The notes below the pieces were generated by a model that did no database searches, had not been told where the DNA came from, and saw nothing but the letters and a program-made list of their open reading frames with translations. Source: Stygiobacter sp. RIFOXYC2_FULL_38_25 (GTDB taxonomy: Bacteria > Bacteroidota > Ignavibacteria > Ignavibacteriales > Melioribacteraceae). From it: a stretch of 64,000 bases of DNA. Position 1 is the first letter of the stretch; the number at the start of each line of letters is the position of its first letter. Shown piece after piece: positions 53,039-62,909 of this stretch. Made by a program: the position numbers and the translations under genes. The stretch is from NCBI GenBank assembly GCA_001803165.1, contig MHAZ01000006.1, positions 249,428-313,427 on the forward strand. Direction: 5' to 3'.

Positions 53039-55156
53039 TTACTCAGCATTCTCTGTATTGTTTTCTTCTTTAACTTCTTCTTTTTCTTTCAACAAGACTT
53101 TTCTGGATAAAGCGTACTTGCCGTTTTCTATGCTTAACAATTTAACACGAACCATTTCACCTTCCGCAAGAATATCGCTAACCTTAGCAATCTTCTTAGT
53201 ATCTACTTGAGAAATGTGTAACAATCCTTGAATGCCAGGCATAAATTCTACAAACGCGCCAAAGTCTTTTATGCTGATAACTTTTGCATTGTAAGCCTTT
53301 CCAATTTCCGGTTCAGACATCATTAACTTGATGTACTCTTTTGCTTCTTTAGCAAGTTTAGAATCTTGACCGGCAATATTTACGGTTCCATCTTCTTCAA
53401 CACTGATTTCTACGCTGAAGTCTTTTTGGATTCTTTGGATAACTTTTCCGCCAGGTCCAATAAGAGCGCCAATTTTATCAACCGGTATCTTAGTTGAAAG
53501 AATACTTGGAGCGTAAGTTGAGATGCTTTCTCTTGCTGTAGAAATCGCTTCGTTCATAATGCCAAGAATGTGGAATCTACCTTCTTTAGCTTGAGCAAGA
53601 GCGGTTTCCATAATCTCGTAAGAGATTCCTTGAATCTTGATATCCATTTGCAAACCGGTTATACCGTTAGTACTACCGGCAACTTTGAAATCCATATCAC
53701 CGAGGTGATCTTCGTTTCCAAGAATATCGGAAAGGATTGCAAACTTATCGCCTTCTTTAATCAAGCCCATTGCAATACCGGCAATAGCACATTTAACCGG
53801 AACGCCGCCATCCATCATCGCTAATGAACCGGCGCAAACTGTTGCCATTGATGAAGAACCGTTCGATTCAAGAATGTCTGAATTGATGCGAACTGTGTAT
53901 GGGAATTTTTCTTCAGGAGGAAGAATATTTTTCAAAGAACGTTCTGCCAAGTTTCCGTGACCAACTTCTCTTCTGCCAACACCGGAGAATCTTCCGGTTT
54001 CACCAACACTGAACGGCGGAAAGTTATAATGAAGTAAAAATCTCTTCTTATACTCGTCCTGTAATCCATCAATGATTTGTTCATCTTGTTTTGTGCCAAG
54101 AGTTAATGTTGTTAAGCTCTGTGTTTCGCCACGTGTAAATAAAGCTGTTCCGTGAACACGCGGAAGCAAACCAAGTTCGCAAGTAATTGGGCGAATTTGT
54201 TTTGTGTTTCTTCCATCTAAACGCATCCCTTCTTCAAGAATACGTTTGCGCATAAGGTCTTTTTCCATATCGTGAAGGATTTGACCAATAACTTTTTCTT
54301 GTCCCGGATATTTTTCAGCTAAAGCCGCAAGAACTTCATCACCTAAATCGTGGTTAGCTTTAGATCTTTCTTCTTTAGCGAGAACAGAAGAAACAATCGC
54401 TTTGAATTTATCGTGAGCAAGTGTGTTTACATCTGCTACAAGATTTTCATCCAAAGTTTTGGCAACAACTTCCATTTTAGGTTTGCCGCAAGCTTCGCGT
54501 AATTCTTTCTGCACTTCAACAATCTTCTTAATTTCTTGATGAGCAAATTTGAGCGCGCTCAGAAGATCGCTTTCGCTAACTTCTTTAGACTCACCTTCAA
54601 CCATCATGATAGAAGTTTCGGTACCGGCAACAACTAATTCGATATCGCTTTCTTCAACTTCTTGAAATGTAGGATTGATAATGAATTCGCCGTTCACTCT
54701 GCCAACACGAACTTCGCCGATTGGTTCGAGGAACGGAATATCCGAAACCGCTAATGCCGCAGATGCAGCGCAAGCAGCAATTACATCCGGATCATTTTCG
54801 CCATCGAATGAATATACAAACGCAGCTACTTGAGTATCATTTCTATAATTATCATCAAACAATGGACGGATAGGACGGTCAATCAAACGAGCGCTTAACA
54901 CTTCGCGGTCGCTTGGTTTACCTTCACGCTTAAAAAATCCGCCGGGGATTTTTCCAGCTGCAAATGCTTTCTCTCTATACTCAACACTGAGCGGAAAGAA
55001 ATCAATATCTTCCTTGAGGCCACCGGCAACCGCAGTTACAAGAACCATCGTATCACCGTAACGAGCCATAATTGCACCGTTAGCTTGTTTAGCTAATTTG
55101 CCCGTTTCAAAGATCAGCTTATGCTTGCCAATCTGTATTTCTTTGGTTACTACCAT
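53039..55156 (-). CDS. pnp: Polyribonucleotide nucleotidyltransferase (PNPase)
   Basis: PNPase (705 aa) degrades RNA 3' to 5' by phosphorolysis. Two RNase PH domains (residues about 5-230 and 310-545, with FFKREGKPSDREVLSARLIDRPIRPLF and a GxxR-like SSSMATVCAGSLAMMDGGV catalytic block), then KH (IGALIGPGGKVIQRIQ) and S1 (AKVISIKDFGAFVEF). rpsO stands directly upstream, the order seen in many bacteria. Confidence 0.98.
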   Translation of the reverse strand: MVVTKEIQIGKHKLIFETGKLAKQANGAIMARYGDTMVLVTAVAGGLKEDIDFFPLSVEYREKAFAAGKIPGGFFKREGKPSDREVLSARLIDRPIRPLFDDNYRNDTQVAAFVYSFDGENDPDVIAACAASAALAVSDIPFLEPIGEVRVGRVNGEFIINPTFQEVEESDIELVVAGTETSIMMVEGESKEVSESDLLSALKFAHQEIKKIVEVQKELREACGKPKMEVVAKTLDENLVADVNTLAHDKFKAIVSSVLAKEERSKANHDLGDEVLAALAEKYPGQEKVIGQILHDMEKDLMRKRILEEGMRLDGRNTKQIRPITCELGLLPRVHGTALFTRGETQSLTTLTLGTKQDEQIIDGLQDEYKKRFLLHYNFPPFSVGETGRFSGVGRREVGHGNLAERSLKNILPPEEKFPYTVRINSDILESNGSSSMATVCAGSLAMMDGGVPVKCAIAGIAMGLIKEGDKFAILSDILGNEDHLGDMDFKVAGSTNGITGLQMDIKIQGISYEIMETALAQAKEGRFHILGIMNEAISTARESISTYAPSILSTKIPVDKIGALIGPGGKVIQRIQKDFSVEISVEEDGTVNIAGQDSKLAKEAKEYIKLMMSEPEIGKAYNAKVISIKDFGAFVEFMPGIQGLLHISQVDTKKIAKVSDILAEGEMVRVKLLSIENGKYALSRKVLLKEKEEVKEENNTENAE

Positions 55157-55166
55157 TTAATGCCTC

Positions 55167-55436
55167 TTACTTTCTAATGTTCAATTCTTTAATTATCGCG
55201 CGGTATCTTTCAATATTTTTTTCTGCCAAATAGGTTAATAATCTTTTTCTTTTACCAACCATCTGCAGCAAGCCGCGGCGTGATGCATGGTCTTTTTTGT
55301 TTGCTTCAAAATGACCTGTAAGCTGGTTAATTCTTGCTGTTAATAGAGCTACTTGAACTTCAGCTTTTCCGCTGTCTTTTTCGTTGTCACCAAATTTTTT
55401 GATGATATCAAGTTTCTCTTGTAATGATAACGACAT
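55167..55436 (-). CDS. rpsO: 30S ribosomal protein uS15
   Basis: uS15 (89 aa) binds the central domain of 16S rRNA early in 30S assembly. It contains GSPEVQ-like [29 protein letters not shown] and [17 protein letters not shown], full length. A strong SD (AAGGAG) lies 9 bases before the ATG, and a hairpin lies in the leader. Confidence 0.98.
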   Translation of the reverse strand: MSLSLQEKLDIIKKFGDNEKDSGKAEVQVALLTARINQLTGHFEANKKDHASRRGLLQMVGKRKRLLTYLAEKNIERYRAIIKELNIRK

Positions 55437-55466
55437 TGTACTACTCCTTTATTTTATTTTACGATG

Positions 55467-55490
55467 CAATTCCAGCGTTAACCGGAATTG
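55467..55490 (-). other. Hairpin in the rpsO leader
   Basis: On the - strand, CAATTCC and GGAATTG (7 bp) pair around a 10-base loop, 31-54 bases before the rpsO ATG. It has no T-run behind it. It may be an RNA processing or S15-binding site, as uS15 represses its own mRNA in several bacteria; nothing here proves that. Confidence 0.45.
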
Positions 55491-55499
55491 ATTAGTTGA

Positions 55500-56438
55500 T
55501 TATATTTTCTTTGAAGAAGCGATTTTCTCTGCCTCTTTTTTATCTGTTTCAATCTGATGAATAAGCGCGTCTTTTGAATCAAATTTCTTTTCATCACGAA
55601 GACGCTTTACAAACTCCACTTTAATTTTCTCTCCGTAAATATCACGGTTGAATTCAAGTATGTTGGCTTCGGCAACTATTTCTTGTTTGTTCTCAAAAGT
55701 CGGACGGTAGCCAATGTTCATCACTCCGTAATAACTTTGGCTTCCGAGCGAACAGCGAACAACATAAACACCATTCTTAGGAATAGATTTCTTCGGATCA
55801 TCCACTTGAACATTTGCTGTAGGAAAGCCAAGTGTTCTTCCACGTTGAGCGCCCTTAACAACTATTCCGCAAATTGAATACAATCTGCCTAAGAACAAAT
55901 TTGCTTTATCAAGTTCACCGGCAATCAAAAAGTTACGAACCTTTGTACTGCTAATTGTTTCTCCGTCTAAACATTCGGCAGAAACAGCAGTCACGCCAAA
56001 CCCAAATTGCTCGCCAATTTCTCTCAGTTTGTTTTCATCACCCAAACGGTCCCTGCCGAACTTATGATCATGCCCGATAACCATGTGTGATGCATTCAGC
56101 TTTTCAACAACAAATTTTCTAATGAACTCTTCCGAAGTCTGCTGAGAAAACTCTCTGGTAAAATGAATCACCATTAAATTTTCTATTCCGGCTTCTTCAA
56201 CAATCCACTTCTTCTCTTCAAGCGAAGTTAAAATTCCAACTTCTGAGTTCTGAGCAAGAACCGATCTTGGATGAGGATCGAAAGTAACAACGAAACTTGC
56301 GGCATCTGTTTCTGCGGATACTTTTTTAACCGTCTCCAAAATCTTAAAATGTCCTCGGTGTAATCCGTCAAATGAGCCAACGGTTACAACGGCTTTCTTT
56401 ATTTTCTCTATTTCAGATCTATCTGAATAAACTTTCAT
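55500..56438 (-). CDS. ribF: Bifunctional riboflavin kinase / FAD synthetase
   Basis: RibF (312 aa) phosphorylates riboflavin to FMN and adenylates FMN to FAD. The N-terminal nucleotidyltransferase has VGSFDGLHRGHFKIL and VIGHDHKFG; the C-terminal kinase has GRTLGFPTANV and NGVYVV. The start overlaps the truB stop (ATGA). Confidence 0.96.
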   Translation of the reverse strand: MKVYSDRSEIEKIKKAVVTVGSFDGLHRGHFKILETVKKVSAETDAASFVVTFDPHPRSVLAQNSEVGILTSLEEKKWIVEEAGIENLMVIHFTREFSQQTSEEFIRKFVVEKLNASHMVIGHDHKFGRDRLGDENKLREIGEQFGFGVTAVSAECLDGETISSTKVRNFLIAGELDKANLFLGRLYSICGIVVKGAQRGRTLGFPTANVQVDDPKKSIPKNGVYVVRCSLGSQSYYGVMNIGYRPTFENKQEIVAEANILEFNRDIYGEKIKVEFVKRLRDEKKFDSKDALIHQIETDKKEAEKIASSKKI

Positions 56439-57148
56439 GCAACTGCAATCGGGATAATTGTGTAATGTTCTCTAAACTCATCAATCGTTAACGCATCTTC
56501 AACATTATACTCGCCAACTTTAGTTCTTCTTAACTCTCTTAAATAAGCACCACATCCAAGTTTCTTTCCAAAATCATGCGCAATCACTCTAATATAAGTC
56601 CCCTTAGAACAAGTAATTTCAAAATGAACGTTCGGCAAATCAATTTTTGTTATCTCAAACTTTGTGATAAAGATTTTCTTCGGCTCGCGTTCTATTTCAA
56701 TACCTTTTCTCGCCATGTGATAAAGCGCTTTGCCATCTTTCTTAATGGCGGAAAACATTGGCGGAGTCTGCAACTGTTCTCCCAAGAAATCACTTTTTAC
56801 TTTGTTAATCATCTCCTCGGTAATTCCTTCGTAACCATTTTCGGAATCATAGAATGTTTCCAAATCATAAGAAGGAGTTGTCTTGCCGAGAGAAATAACT
56901 CCGGCATAAGTTTTTTCAACAGTAAGAAGCTGTGTAATTTCTTTGGTTTTTCTTCCGGTGCAGATAAGCACAAGTCCGGTTGCCATTGGGTCTAACGTTC
57001 CGGCATGACCAACTTTTTTTACGCCGGTAGCCTTTCTTACTTTGTACACAATATCAAAGGACGATTTTTTTAACTGCTTATCAATCAGTACTATTTCGCC
57101 GCTTTCAAATTGCGGCTCATAATCATTCGTCGTTTTTCTGGTTATCAT
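56435..57148 (-). CDS. truB: tRNA pseudouridine-55 synthase
   Basis: TruB (237 aa) makes pseudouridine 55 in the T loop of tRNA. The catalytic Asp lies in GHAGTLDPMATGLV; KTYAGVISLGKTTPSYD, GEQLQTPPMFSAIKKDGKALY and CSKGTYIRVIAHD follow. The C-terminal PUA domain is reduced. It overlaps rbfA by 26 bases. Confidence 0.96.
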   Translation of the reverse strand: MITRKTTNDYEPQFESGEIVLIDKQLKKSSFDIVYKVRKATGVKKVGHAGTLDPMATGLVLICTGRKTKEITQLLTVEKTYAGVISLGKTTPSYDLETFYDSENGYEGITEEMINKVKSDFLGEQLQTPPMFSAIKKDGKALYHMARKGIEIEREPKKIFITKFEITKIDLPNVHFEITCSKGTYIRVIAHDFGKKLGCGAYLRELRRTKVGEYNVEDALTIDEFREHYTIIPIAVA

Positions 57149-57485
57149 TTTCGTGTATCTTCTTAAACAAATCTTCCATCTTCTCTACATAATCAATTGT
57201 ATCATCAATGAAAAAAACAAGTTCGGGAACGAATCGCAGCGTCATCTTATGTGCTAATTCACTTCGGATCATTCCTTTCATTTCATTCATGATTTCCAAA
57301 AACTCATCGCGCAATTCTTTCTCATAAACAGAGAGATAAATTTTTGCTTGTTTCAAATCCGGACTAACTTTTACGTTAGTAACGGTTATCAATCTAAATC
57401 TTGTATCTTGAATTTTCTGCAACAAGATCAAGCTTATTTCATCTTTAATCTGGTTAGAAACTTTTTGTAATCTAAACGATGCCAT
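57123..57485 (-). CDS. rbfA: 30S ribosome-binding factor A
   Basis: RbfA (120 aa), a KH-like fold protein for late 30S maturation and cold adaptation. It has RLQKVSNQIKDEISLILLQ at the start, VTNVKVSPDLKQAKIYLSVY, and LRFVPELVFFIDDTIDY, with an acidic/Asn tail. The start overlaps the infB stop by one base (TAATG). Confidence 0.95.
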   Translation of the reverse strand: MASFRLQKVSNQIKDEISLILLQKIQDTRFRLITVTNVKVSPDLKQAKIYLSVYEKELRDEFLEIMNEMKGMIRSELAHKMTLRFVPELVFFIDDTIDYVEKMEDLFKKIHENDNQKNDE

Positions 57486-60175
57486 TAATCTAATTTCTTC
57501 TTTGTCTCGATAAGTTTATAAGTTTCGATGACGTCACCAACTTTTATATCGTTAAAGTTGTTGATGCCGATACCACACTCAAATCCACGTTCAACTTCCT
57601 TCACGTCATCTTTGAAACGCTTAAGTGACGAGAAGTCGCCCTCGTAAATCGCAATTCCATCTCTGAATAAGCGCAGCTTATGTTTGCGGTCAACTTTACC
57701 ATCAGTGACATAACAGCCGGCAATCGTTCCAACTTTTGGTACTTTGAAGATGTCGCGAACTTCAATAGTAGCAACATTTTCTTCACTTACGACCGGTGAG
57801 AGCATTCCTTCGAGAGCGGATTTCACTTCGGCGATAGCATCGTAAATAATGTTGTAAAGACGGATATCAACTTTTTCTGCTTCAGCAAGCTTGCGTGCGT
57901 TAACATTCGGGCGTACGTGGAAACCAATAATGATAGCCTTGGAAGCAGTAGCAAGAAGTACATCGCCTTCGCTAATTGCGCCTACACCTTTATGAATTAC
58001 ATTCACAGAAACTTCTGCGTTAGAAAGTTTCATCAACGAATCAGAAAGTGCTTCGATGGAACCATCCACGTCGCCTTTTACGATGATTGGCAATTCTTTA
58101 AATCCGCCTTGAGAAATTTGGCTTGCAATTTCATCAAGAGTAATATGATGAACCTGGCGGTGATCTTGTTCGCGTTTCAATTGCATACGTTTGATGCTTG
58201 TCTCGCGAGCTTCACGTTCAGATTCAACGATTGCAAAAACATCACCGGCTTGCGGTGCAGCTTCAAAACCAAGCACAAGAACCGGAGTAGAAGGACCGGC
58301 TACAAAAACTTTTTTACCACGCTCATCAAACATTGCGCGTACACGTCCGTGAGTAACACCCGCAATAAACGGATCGCCGATTTTCAACGTTCCTTTTTGA
58401 ACGAGAACAGTTGCAGTAACACCTCTTCCCTTATCAAGCTGAGATTCTATTATTGTTCCTCTTGCAAAACGGTCCGGGTTTGCTTTAAGATCGAGCAACT
58501 CGGCTTCAAGAATAATTTTTTCCAAGAGCACGTCAATATTCTTTCCGAGTTTTGCGGAAACTTCCACACACTGATATTTGCCGCCCCATTCTTCAACTAA
58601 AATATTTTTTTCAGCAAGCTGCTGTTTAATTCTTTCGATGTTTGAGTTTGGCTTATCAACCTTATTGATAGCAACAATGATTGGAACGTTTGCTGCTTGT
58701 GCGTGATTGATAGCTTCAACAGTTTGCGGCATTACTGCGTCATCTGCGGCAACAATTAGAACAACTATATCTGTTACCTTTGCACCGCGCGCGCGCATAG
58801 CTGTAAAAGCTTCGTGACCGGGTGTATCTAAGAATGCGATTTCTTTTCCATCATCCAAAGCAACTTTGTAAGCGCCAATGTGCTGTGTAATTCCGCCGGC
58901 TTCTCCGGCAACTACGTTTGCTCTTCTTATAAAATCCAACAAAGAAGTTTTGCCATGATCTACGTGACCCATGATTGTAACAACAGGAGGACGGAATTTA
59001 AGAGTTTCTTCAGCATCCGGAACGTCAGCATCAATTTCATTCTGATATTCTTGTTGAAGCTCAATATCAAATCCAAAGTCATCTGCAATCAAAGTTATTG
59101 TTTCAACGTCCAATCTCTGGTTGATAGACACCATCAATCCAAGGGAAATACATTTTGAAATAACATCGCTCACCGGAACTTTCATCAAATTGGCAAGTTC
59201 GTTCACAGCGATAAATTCAGTAACCTTTATTGTTTTCTGTTCAAGAATTTTTTCTTCTAAAATTCTTTCTTGCTCTTCAGCTTTTTCTTTACGTTTTTTC
59301 TTTCTGGCTAATGCACGGTCGCCGAGAGCTGAATCATCCATGCTAAGCATGGTTTTACGGATAGCTGCCTCAACCTCTTGTTTATCAACTTCAAAACGTT
59401 TTAGCTTTTTCTTTTTCTTTGCCGGAACCGGTTCTTCTTTACCTTCTTCGCCAGGCTTACCGGTTTTCTTTTTCGCCTTAAGAACTTTTTTCTTTTTCTT
59501 ATCAGCTTCAGACTCTGTTGCCGGTGCAGCGCCTGTTGTAGGAGCGGCTTTCTGCTGAGGTGCGGAAGGTTTTGCCGGCTGTGCTTCTCTGGATGTTTCT
59601 TTTGGTCTTTCTTCCAGTTTTGGTTTTCTCTTGTTGAGCTCAATTTTGCCAACAATAGTTAAACCTTTTTTCTGTGTTTCTAATCTCTTTTCGGTTTCTG
59701 TCTTAAATATTTTCGGACCATCATCAGTTATAACTTCTTGTTCTGCTCCGGATTCTTCAGACACTTCTTCAGTTTCTTCTTGGGATTCAACAACTTCTTC
59801 TTCAACTACACCCTCAACCGGTTCTTCTGTTGCAACAGCTTCCACAACTTCTTGAACTGCTGGAGCTTCTTCAACTACATGTGCTTCCGTCGCCGGTGTA
59901 GCTTCATGTTTTGCCTCAGCTTTCGGTTCCGGCTCTGTATGATCGCCACGTTTTTTCTGGAACTCTTCAATTTTTTTGTAATGTTTTTCTGCTTTTTCTA
60001 TATCCTTCTTAAAAAACATTTTGATATCGTTCATCATCTCGTCGGTTATTAAAGTCATGTGATTCTTGACTTCAAAACCTTTTTTCTGCAAGAACTCCAT
60101 CAAGCTTTCCGTTGAAAGGTTGAATTCTGAAGCGAGTTTGTAAAGCCTAATTTTTGGTGCTTTTGGTTCCGACAT
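57485..60175 (-). CDS. infB: Translation initiation factor IF-2
   Basis: IF-2 (896 aa) brings fMet-tRNA to the 30S subunit. The N-terminal IF2_N domain ([20 protein letters not shown]) is followed by a low-complexity Glu/Ala/Lys linker (residues about 75-300), a second IF2_N-like region, the GTPase ([23 protein letters not shown]), and domains II-IV ending in [18 protein letters not shown]. It is flanked by nusA (27 bases upstream) and rbfA. Confidence 0.98.
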   Translation of the reverse strand: MSEPKAPKIRLYKLASEFNLSTESLMEFLQKKGFEVKNHMTLITDEMMNDIKMFFKKDIEKAEKHYKKIEEFQKKRGDHTEPEPKAEAKHEATPATEAHVVEEAPAVQEVVEAVATEEPVEGVVEEEVVESQEETEEVSEESGAEQEVITDDGPKIFKTETEKRLETQKKGLTIVGKIELNKRKPKLEERPKETSREAQPAKPSAPQQKAAPTTGAAPATESEADKKKKKVLKAKKKTGKPGEEGKEEPVPAKKKKKLKRFEVDKQEVEAAIRKTMLSMDDSALGDRALARKKKRKEKAEEQERILEEKILEQKTIKVTEFIAVNELANLMKVPVSDVISKCISLGLMVSINQRLDVETITLIADDFGFDIELQQEYQNEIDADVPDAEETLKFRPPVVTIMGHVDHGKTSLLDFIRRANVVAGEAGGITQHIGAYKVALDDGKEIAFLDTPGHEAFTAMRARGAKVTDIVVLIVAADDAVMPQTVEAINHAQAANVPIIVAINKVDKPNSNIERIKQQLAEKNILVEEWGGKYQCVEVSAKLGKNIDVLLEKIILEAELLDLKANPDRFARGTIIESQLDKGRGVTATVLVQKGTLKIGDPFIAGVTHGRVRAMFDERGKKVFVAGPSTPVLVLGFEAAPQAGDVFAIVESEREARETSIKRMQLKREQDHRQVHHITLDEIASQISQGGFKELPIIVKGDVDGSIEALSDSLMKLSNAEVSVNVIHKGVGAISEGDVLLATASKAIIIGFHVRPNVNARKLAEAEKVDIRLYNIIYDAIAEVKSALEGMLSPVVSEENVATIEVRDIFKVPKVGTIAGCYVTDGKVDRKHKLRLFRDGIAIYEGDFSSLKRFKDDVKEVERGFECGIGINNFNDIKVGDVIETYKLIETKKKLD

Positions 60176-60201
60176 TAGAAAATCCCAAGTTTAAATTTTT
60201 G

Positions 60202-61452
60202 TTAGTCTTCTTCTTCTTCAAATTGATTTTCGAGAATCTCAATAATCTCTTTTGCTTTTGCTTCGTCAATTCCTTCAATCTCTTTCAACTTATCAAGTCC
60301 GGCTTTTAGAACTTCAACCGCAGTTTCAAAGTTGTTATTGATTAACAAATCAACAATATCGCTGCCAAGTTCTTCGCGGAGTTCCGGCAACTCAACATCT
60401 TCATCATATTCTTCAAGTGGTTTTTCAACACGGATAACTTCAATGTCGTATCCCGTTAGTTTCATAGCAAGACGAATGTTTACACCGTTACGTCCAACAA
60501 TCAAAGATACTTGATCGCTATCGGCAGTAACCGTGCATTTCTTTTCGTCTTCATCAATTTCTATCTGTTTCAATTTAGCCGGCGCAATACATCTTTGTAT
60601 GAATACAACCGGATCTTCAGAATAACTGATTACGTCAATGTTTTCGTTGTTCAATTCGCGGACTATTGCGTGAATGCGAACTCCTTTCATTCCAACGCAG
60701 GCGCCCACAGCATCAATTCTTGTATCGTTGGATTCAACAGCAACCTTAGCTCTTTCGCCGGGTTCGCGTGCAATCCCTTTAATTTCAATTACACCATCAT
60801 AGATTTCCGGAATTTCAATTTCGAACAATCTGCGCAAGAATAAATTATCTGCGCGGGAAATTATGATAAGCGGACCATTCTGAGTTTTCTTAACGTCTTT
60901 GATTACCGCACGCACTGTATCGCCTTTGCGGTATTTTTCGCGTGGAATCTGCTCGATGCGCGGAAGGAGTAATTCATTTTTGTTATGATTAACAAGAACA
61001 TCATTACGGCGTACCTGGTAAATATCGCCGACTACAATTTCGCCTATCATCTCACCATATTCACCGTAAATAAGGTCTTTTTCAATTTCTCTAATTTTTT
61101 GATTTAAGCTTTGGCGGGCTAAGTTGATTAATCTTCTTCCAAAGTCTTTCAGTTGAAGTTTTTCAACATAATCTTCGCCGACTTCAAGCCCGTCATCATT
61201 TCCTTTTTCGTTTACTTCTTCTATGCTAATCTGTGTTGCCGGATCGGTAACCTCATCAACAATAGAACGCTCAAGGAATATTTCGATGTCGCCTTTATCC
61301 ATATTAACAACAACATCGTACTTGGCTTCAAGTCCGTATTTCTTTTTAACCATTAATCCGAAAATCTCTTCGATGATTCCGGCGAGAACGTCCTTATCAA
61401 GACTTTTCTCGCGCACCATCTGCGAAAAGGATTCTACTATCTCGGTGTTCAT
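60202..61452 (-). CDS. nusA: Transcription termination/antitermination protein NusA
   Basis: NusA (416 aa) binds RNA polymerase and modulates pausing, termination and antitermination. The N-terminal RNAP-binding domain (1-130) is followed by S1 (GEIVVGDIYQVRRNDVLV), two KH domains (GACVGMKGVRIHAIVREL; IVGRNGVNIRLAMKLTG) and one acidic helix-hairpin-helix-like C-terminal repeat. It lacks the second AR repeat of E. coli NusA. It lies 11 bases after rimP. Confidence 0.97.
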   Translation of the reverse strand: MNTEIVESFSQMVREKSLDKDVLAGIIEEIFGLMVKKKYGLEAKYDVVVNMDKGDIEIFLERSIVDEVTDPATQISIEEVNEKGNDDGLEVGEDYVEKLQLKDFGRRLINLARQSLNQKIREIEKDLIYGEYGEMIGEIVVGDIYQVRRNDVLVNHNKNELLLPRIEQIPREKYRKGDTVRAVIKDVKKTQNGPLIIISRADNLFLRRLFEIEIPEIYDGVIEIKGIAREPGERAKVAVESNDTRIDAVGACVGMKGVRIHAIVRELNNENIDVISYSEDPVVFIQRCIAPAKLKQIEIDEDEKKCTVTADSDQVSLIVGRNGVNIRLAMKLTGYDIEVIRVEKPLEEYDEDVELPELREELGSDIVDLLINNNFETAVEVLKAGLDKLKEIEGIDEAKAKEIIEILENQFEEEED

Positions 61453-61463
61453 TTATTCTCCTA

Positions 61464-61910
61464 TCAGAAACTAATTAAAACTTTTGCTTGGGTGATATTT
61501 TTAAACTCTATTTTGGTTTCTCCGCCTTTTTCCGCAAAGAATAGGTTTTCACCTTCAATGCGAAGAAGTTTAGCGGTTAATTTTTTCTCTTCGTTGTCTT
61601 CTTTATGCAGTACTTCAAACTTCCGGTTAATATGTTTTTGATACTGAACCAAAAATTTGAGAGGTCTTTCCGTACCTGGAGATGAAACATCCAAACGGAA
61701 GTTTTCTTCTAAAAGCTTTTCAGCTTCAATTGCTTCATTAACTGCCCGGCTAACAATTACGCAATCGTCGGTGGTAATTCCTTTCTCGTTATCTATATAT
61801 AGCTCAAGAACTTTGAGATGGTGATCTCCACGGATGTTGAGTTCGATTAGTAGGTAACCGAGGGAAGAAACAATTTCTTCGAATTTTTGCGCTAAATGCA
61901 TCTTTTCCAT
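61464..61910 (-). CDS. rimP: Ribosome maturation factor RimP
   Basis: RimP (148 aa) assists 30S assembly. It shows the IELNIRGDHHLKVLELYIDNEKGITTDDCVIVSRAVN core and LDVSSPGTERPLK, both family marks, and a C-terminal Sm-like half. Start ATG 61910; ATG 61901 is in frame too. It heads the translation/RNA operon and is preceded, after only five bases, by the T-tract of a hairpin. Confidence 0.95.
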   Translation of the reverse strand: MEKMHLAQKFEEIVSSLGYLLIELNIRGDHHLKVLELYIDNEKGITTDDCVIVSRAVNEAIEAEKLLEENFRLDVSSPGTERPLKFLVQYQKHINRKFEVLHKEDNEEKKLTAKLLRIEGENLFFAEKGGETKIEFKNITQAKVLISF

Positions 61911-61915
61911 AGTCT

Positions 61916-61944
61916 ATAAATAAAAATCGCCCTCTGCGGGGCGA
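61916..61944 (-). terminator. Terminator-like hairpin directly upstream of rimP
   Basis: On the - strand, TCGCCC and GGGCGA (61944-61927) form a 6-bp G+C stem with a 6-base loop, then TTTTTATTTAT, ending five bases before the rimP ATG. It could end the proC transcript, but any rimP promoter must lie upstream of it or overlap it, so it may act as a leader attenuator. Confidence 0.7.
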
Positions 61945-61955
61945 AATTGGACGCG

Positions 61956-61986
61956 TAAAAGTAGAAAGAAAAGCCTGAATAAGCAA
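61956..61986 (-). promoter_or_regulatory. Possible promoter of the rimP operon
   Basis: On the - strand, TTG (61986-61984), 20 bases and TACTTTTA (61963-61956). A start near 61949 would place the hairpin at the very 5' end of the mRNA. Weak match. Confidence 0.25.
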
Positions 61987-61996
61987 ACGGGGTGGC

Positions 61997-62070
61997 AATT
62001 GAGAATTTGGAATGAAGAATTGAGAATCGTTTGGATTTACTTTGTCATTCTCAATCCAAATTCCCAAATC
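61997..62070. repeat. A+T-rich inverted repeat between proC and rimP
   Basis: The left arm (61997-62028, GAGAATTTGGAATG then AATTGAGAATCG) and right arm (62046-62070, CATTCTCAATCCAAATTC then CCAAATCG) are imperfect reverse complements. The look is that of a dispersed intergenic repeat; it is not coding. Confidence 0.55.
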
Positions 62071-62078
62071 GTAATTCT

Positions 62079-62909
62079 TTATTCTTCGCTCTCCGAGTAA
62101 AGGTGTTTAGCTTTTTCTGCGGAAGTAACTAATCCTTTGATCATGGAAGAACTAAAGCCGGCGTGTTCCATCTGGTTTAATCCGGAAATTGTAATTCCCA
62201 TTGGTGTAGTAACTTTATCAACTTCACCTTCCGGATGAGCGCCATTTTCAACGATTAACGAAGCTGCGCCTTTTGCGGTTTGTGCTGCCATATACAAAGC
62301 ATCCTCTGCGTGGAATCCAATTTCAACTCCACCTTGAGAAGCCGCGCGGATTGCTCTTAAAAAGAATGCAATGCCGGAAGCGCACAAGGCTGTAGCAGGA
62401 ACCATCAATTCTTCATGTATAACTACAGTCTTGCCAAGCTGATCGAAAATAACTTTTGCGGTTTCCAGCGCGTGATGATCCGCGTCGTTAGCGCTAATGC
62501 AGGTCATTGATTCTTGAATTGCGATTGCGGTATTTGGCATTACACGAATCACCGGACAATTTTTGCTTAGTTTACTTTTTATTTGTTTGATTGAAGCGCC
62601 GGTAACTACGGAAAGTACAATATGCTTTCCTTCTACCAAAACGTTATCAATCTCTTCCAAAAGTCCATTCAACTGTTGCGGCGTAACGCAAATAATAATA
62701 ATCTCAGATTTCTTTACCGCTTCCAGATTATCCGAAGAAGTATTAAATCCTCTACCGGCAAACTTGTTAAGCAATTCATCCGATTTGCGCGTTAAAAACA
62801 ATTGAGACGGTTTATAAATTTCCCCCTTTACTAATCCGTTTGCTATTGCGGAACCTATGTTGCCGCATCCAAGTATTGCTATTTTCTTTTTAGTCATCGT
62901 AGTCACCAT
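62079..62909 (-). CDS. proC: Pyrroline-5-carboxylate reductase
   Basis: ProC (276 aa) reduces pyrroline-5-carboxylate to proline with NAD(P)H. It has IAILGCGNIGSAIANGLV, VIRVMPNTAIAIQESMTCI, VPATALCASGIAFF and TTPMGITISGLNQME in place of the common SPGGTT block. ATG 62909 overlaps the upstream stop (TAATG); a second ATG is at 62897. proA/B are not here. Confidence 0.95.
   Translation of the reverse strand: MVTTMTKKKIAILGCGNIGSAIANGLVKGEIYKPSQLFLTRKSDELLNKFAGRGFNTSSDNLEAVKKSEIIIICVTPQQLNGLLEEIDNVLVEGKHIVLSVVTGASIKQIKSKLSKNCPVIRVMPNTAIAIQESMTCISANDADHHALETAKVIFDQLGKTVVIHEELMVPATALCASGIAFFLRAIRAASQGGVEIGFHAEDALYMAAQTAKGAASLIVENGAHPEGEVDKVTTPMGITISGLNQMEHAGFSSSMIKGLVTSAEKAKHLYSESEE

Noticed and set aside
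57917-58600. 227-codon open frame on the + strand opposite infB
   Set aside because: It lies wholly inside infB on the other strand, its protein is Phe/Asn/Cys-rich with no domain, and infB is certain. Antisense frames of this length are common opposite A+T-rich coding DNA.
61804-62067. 87-codon frame overlapping rimP and its leader
   Set aside because: It crosses the hairpin and repeat and lies in another frame of rimP; no conserved motif.
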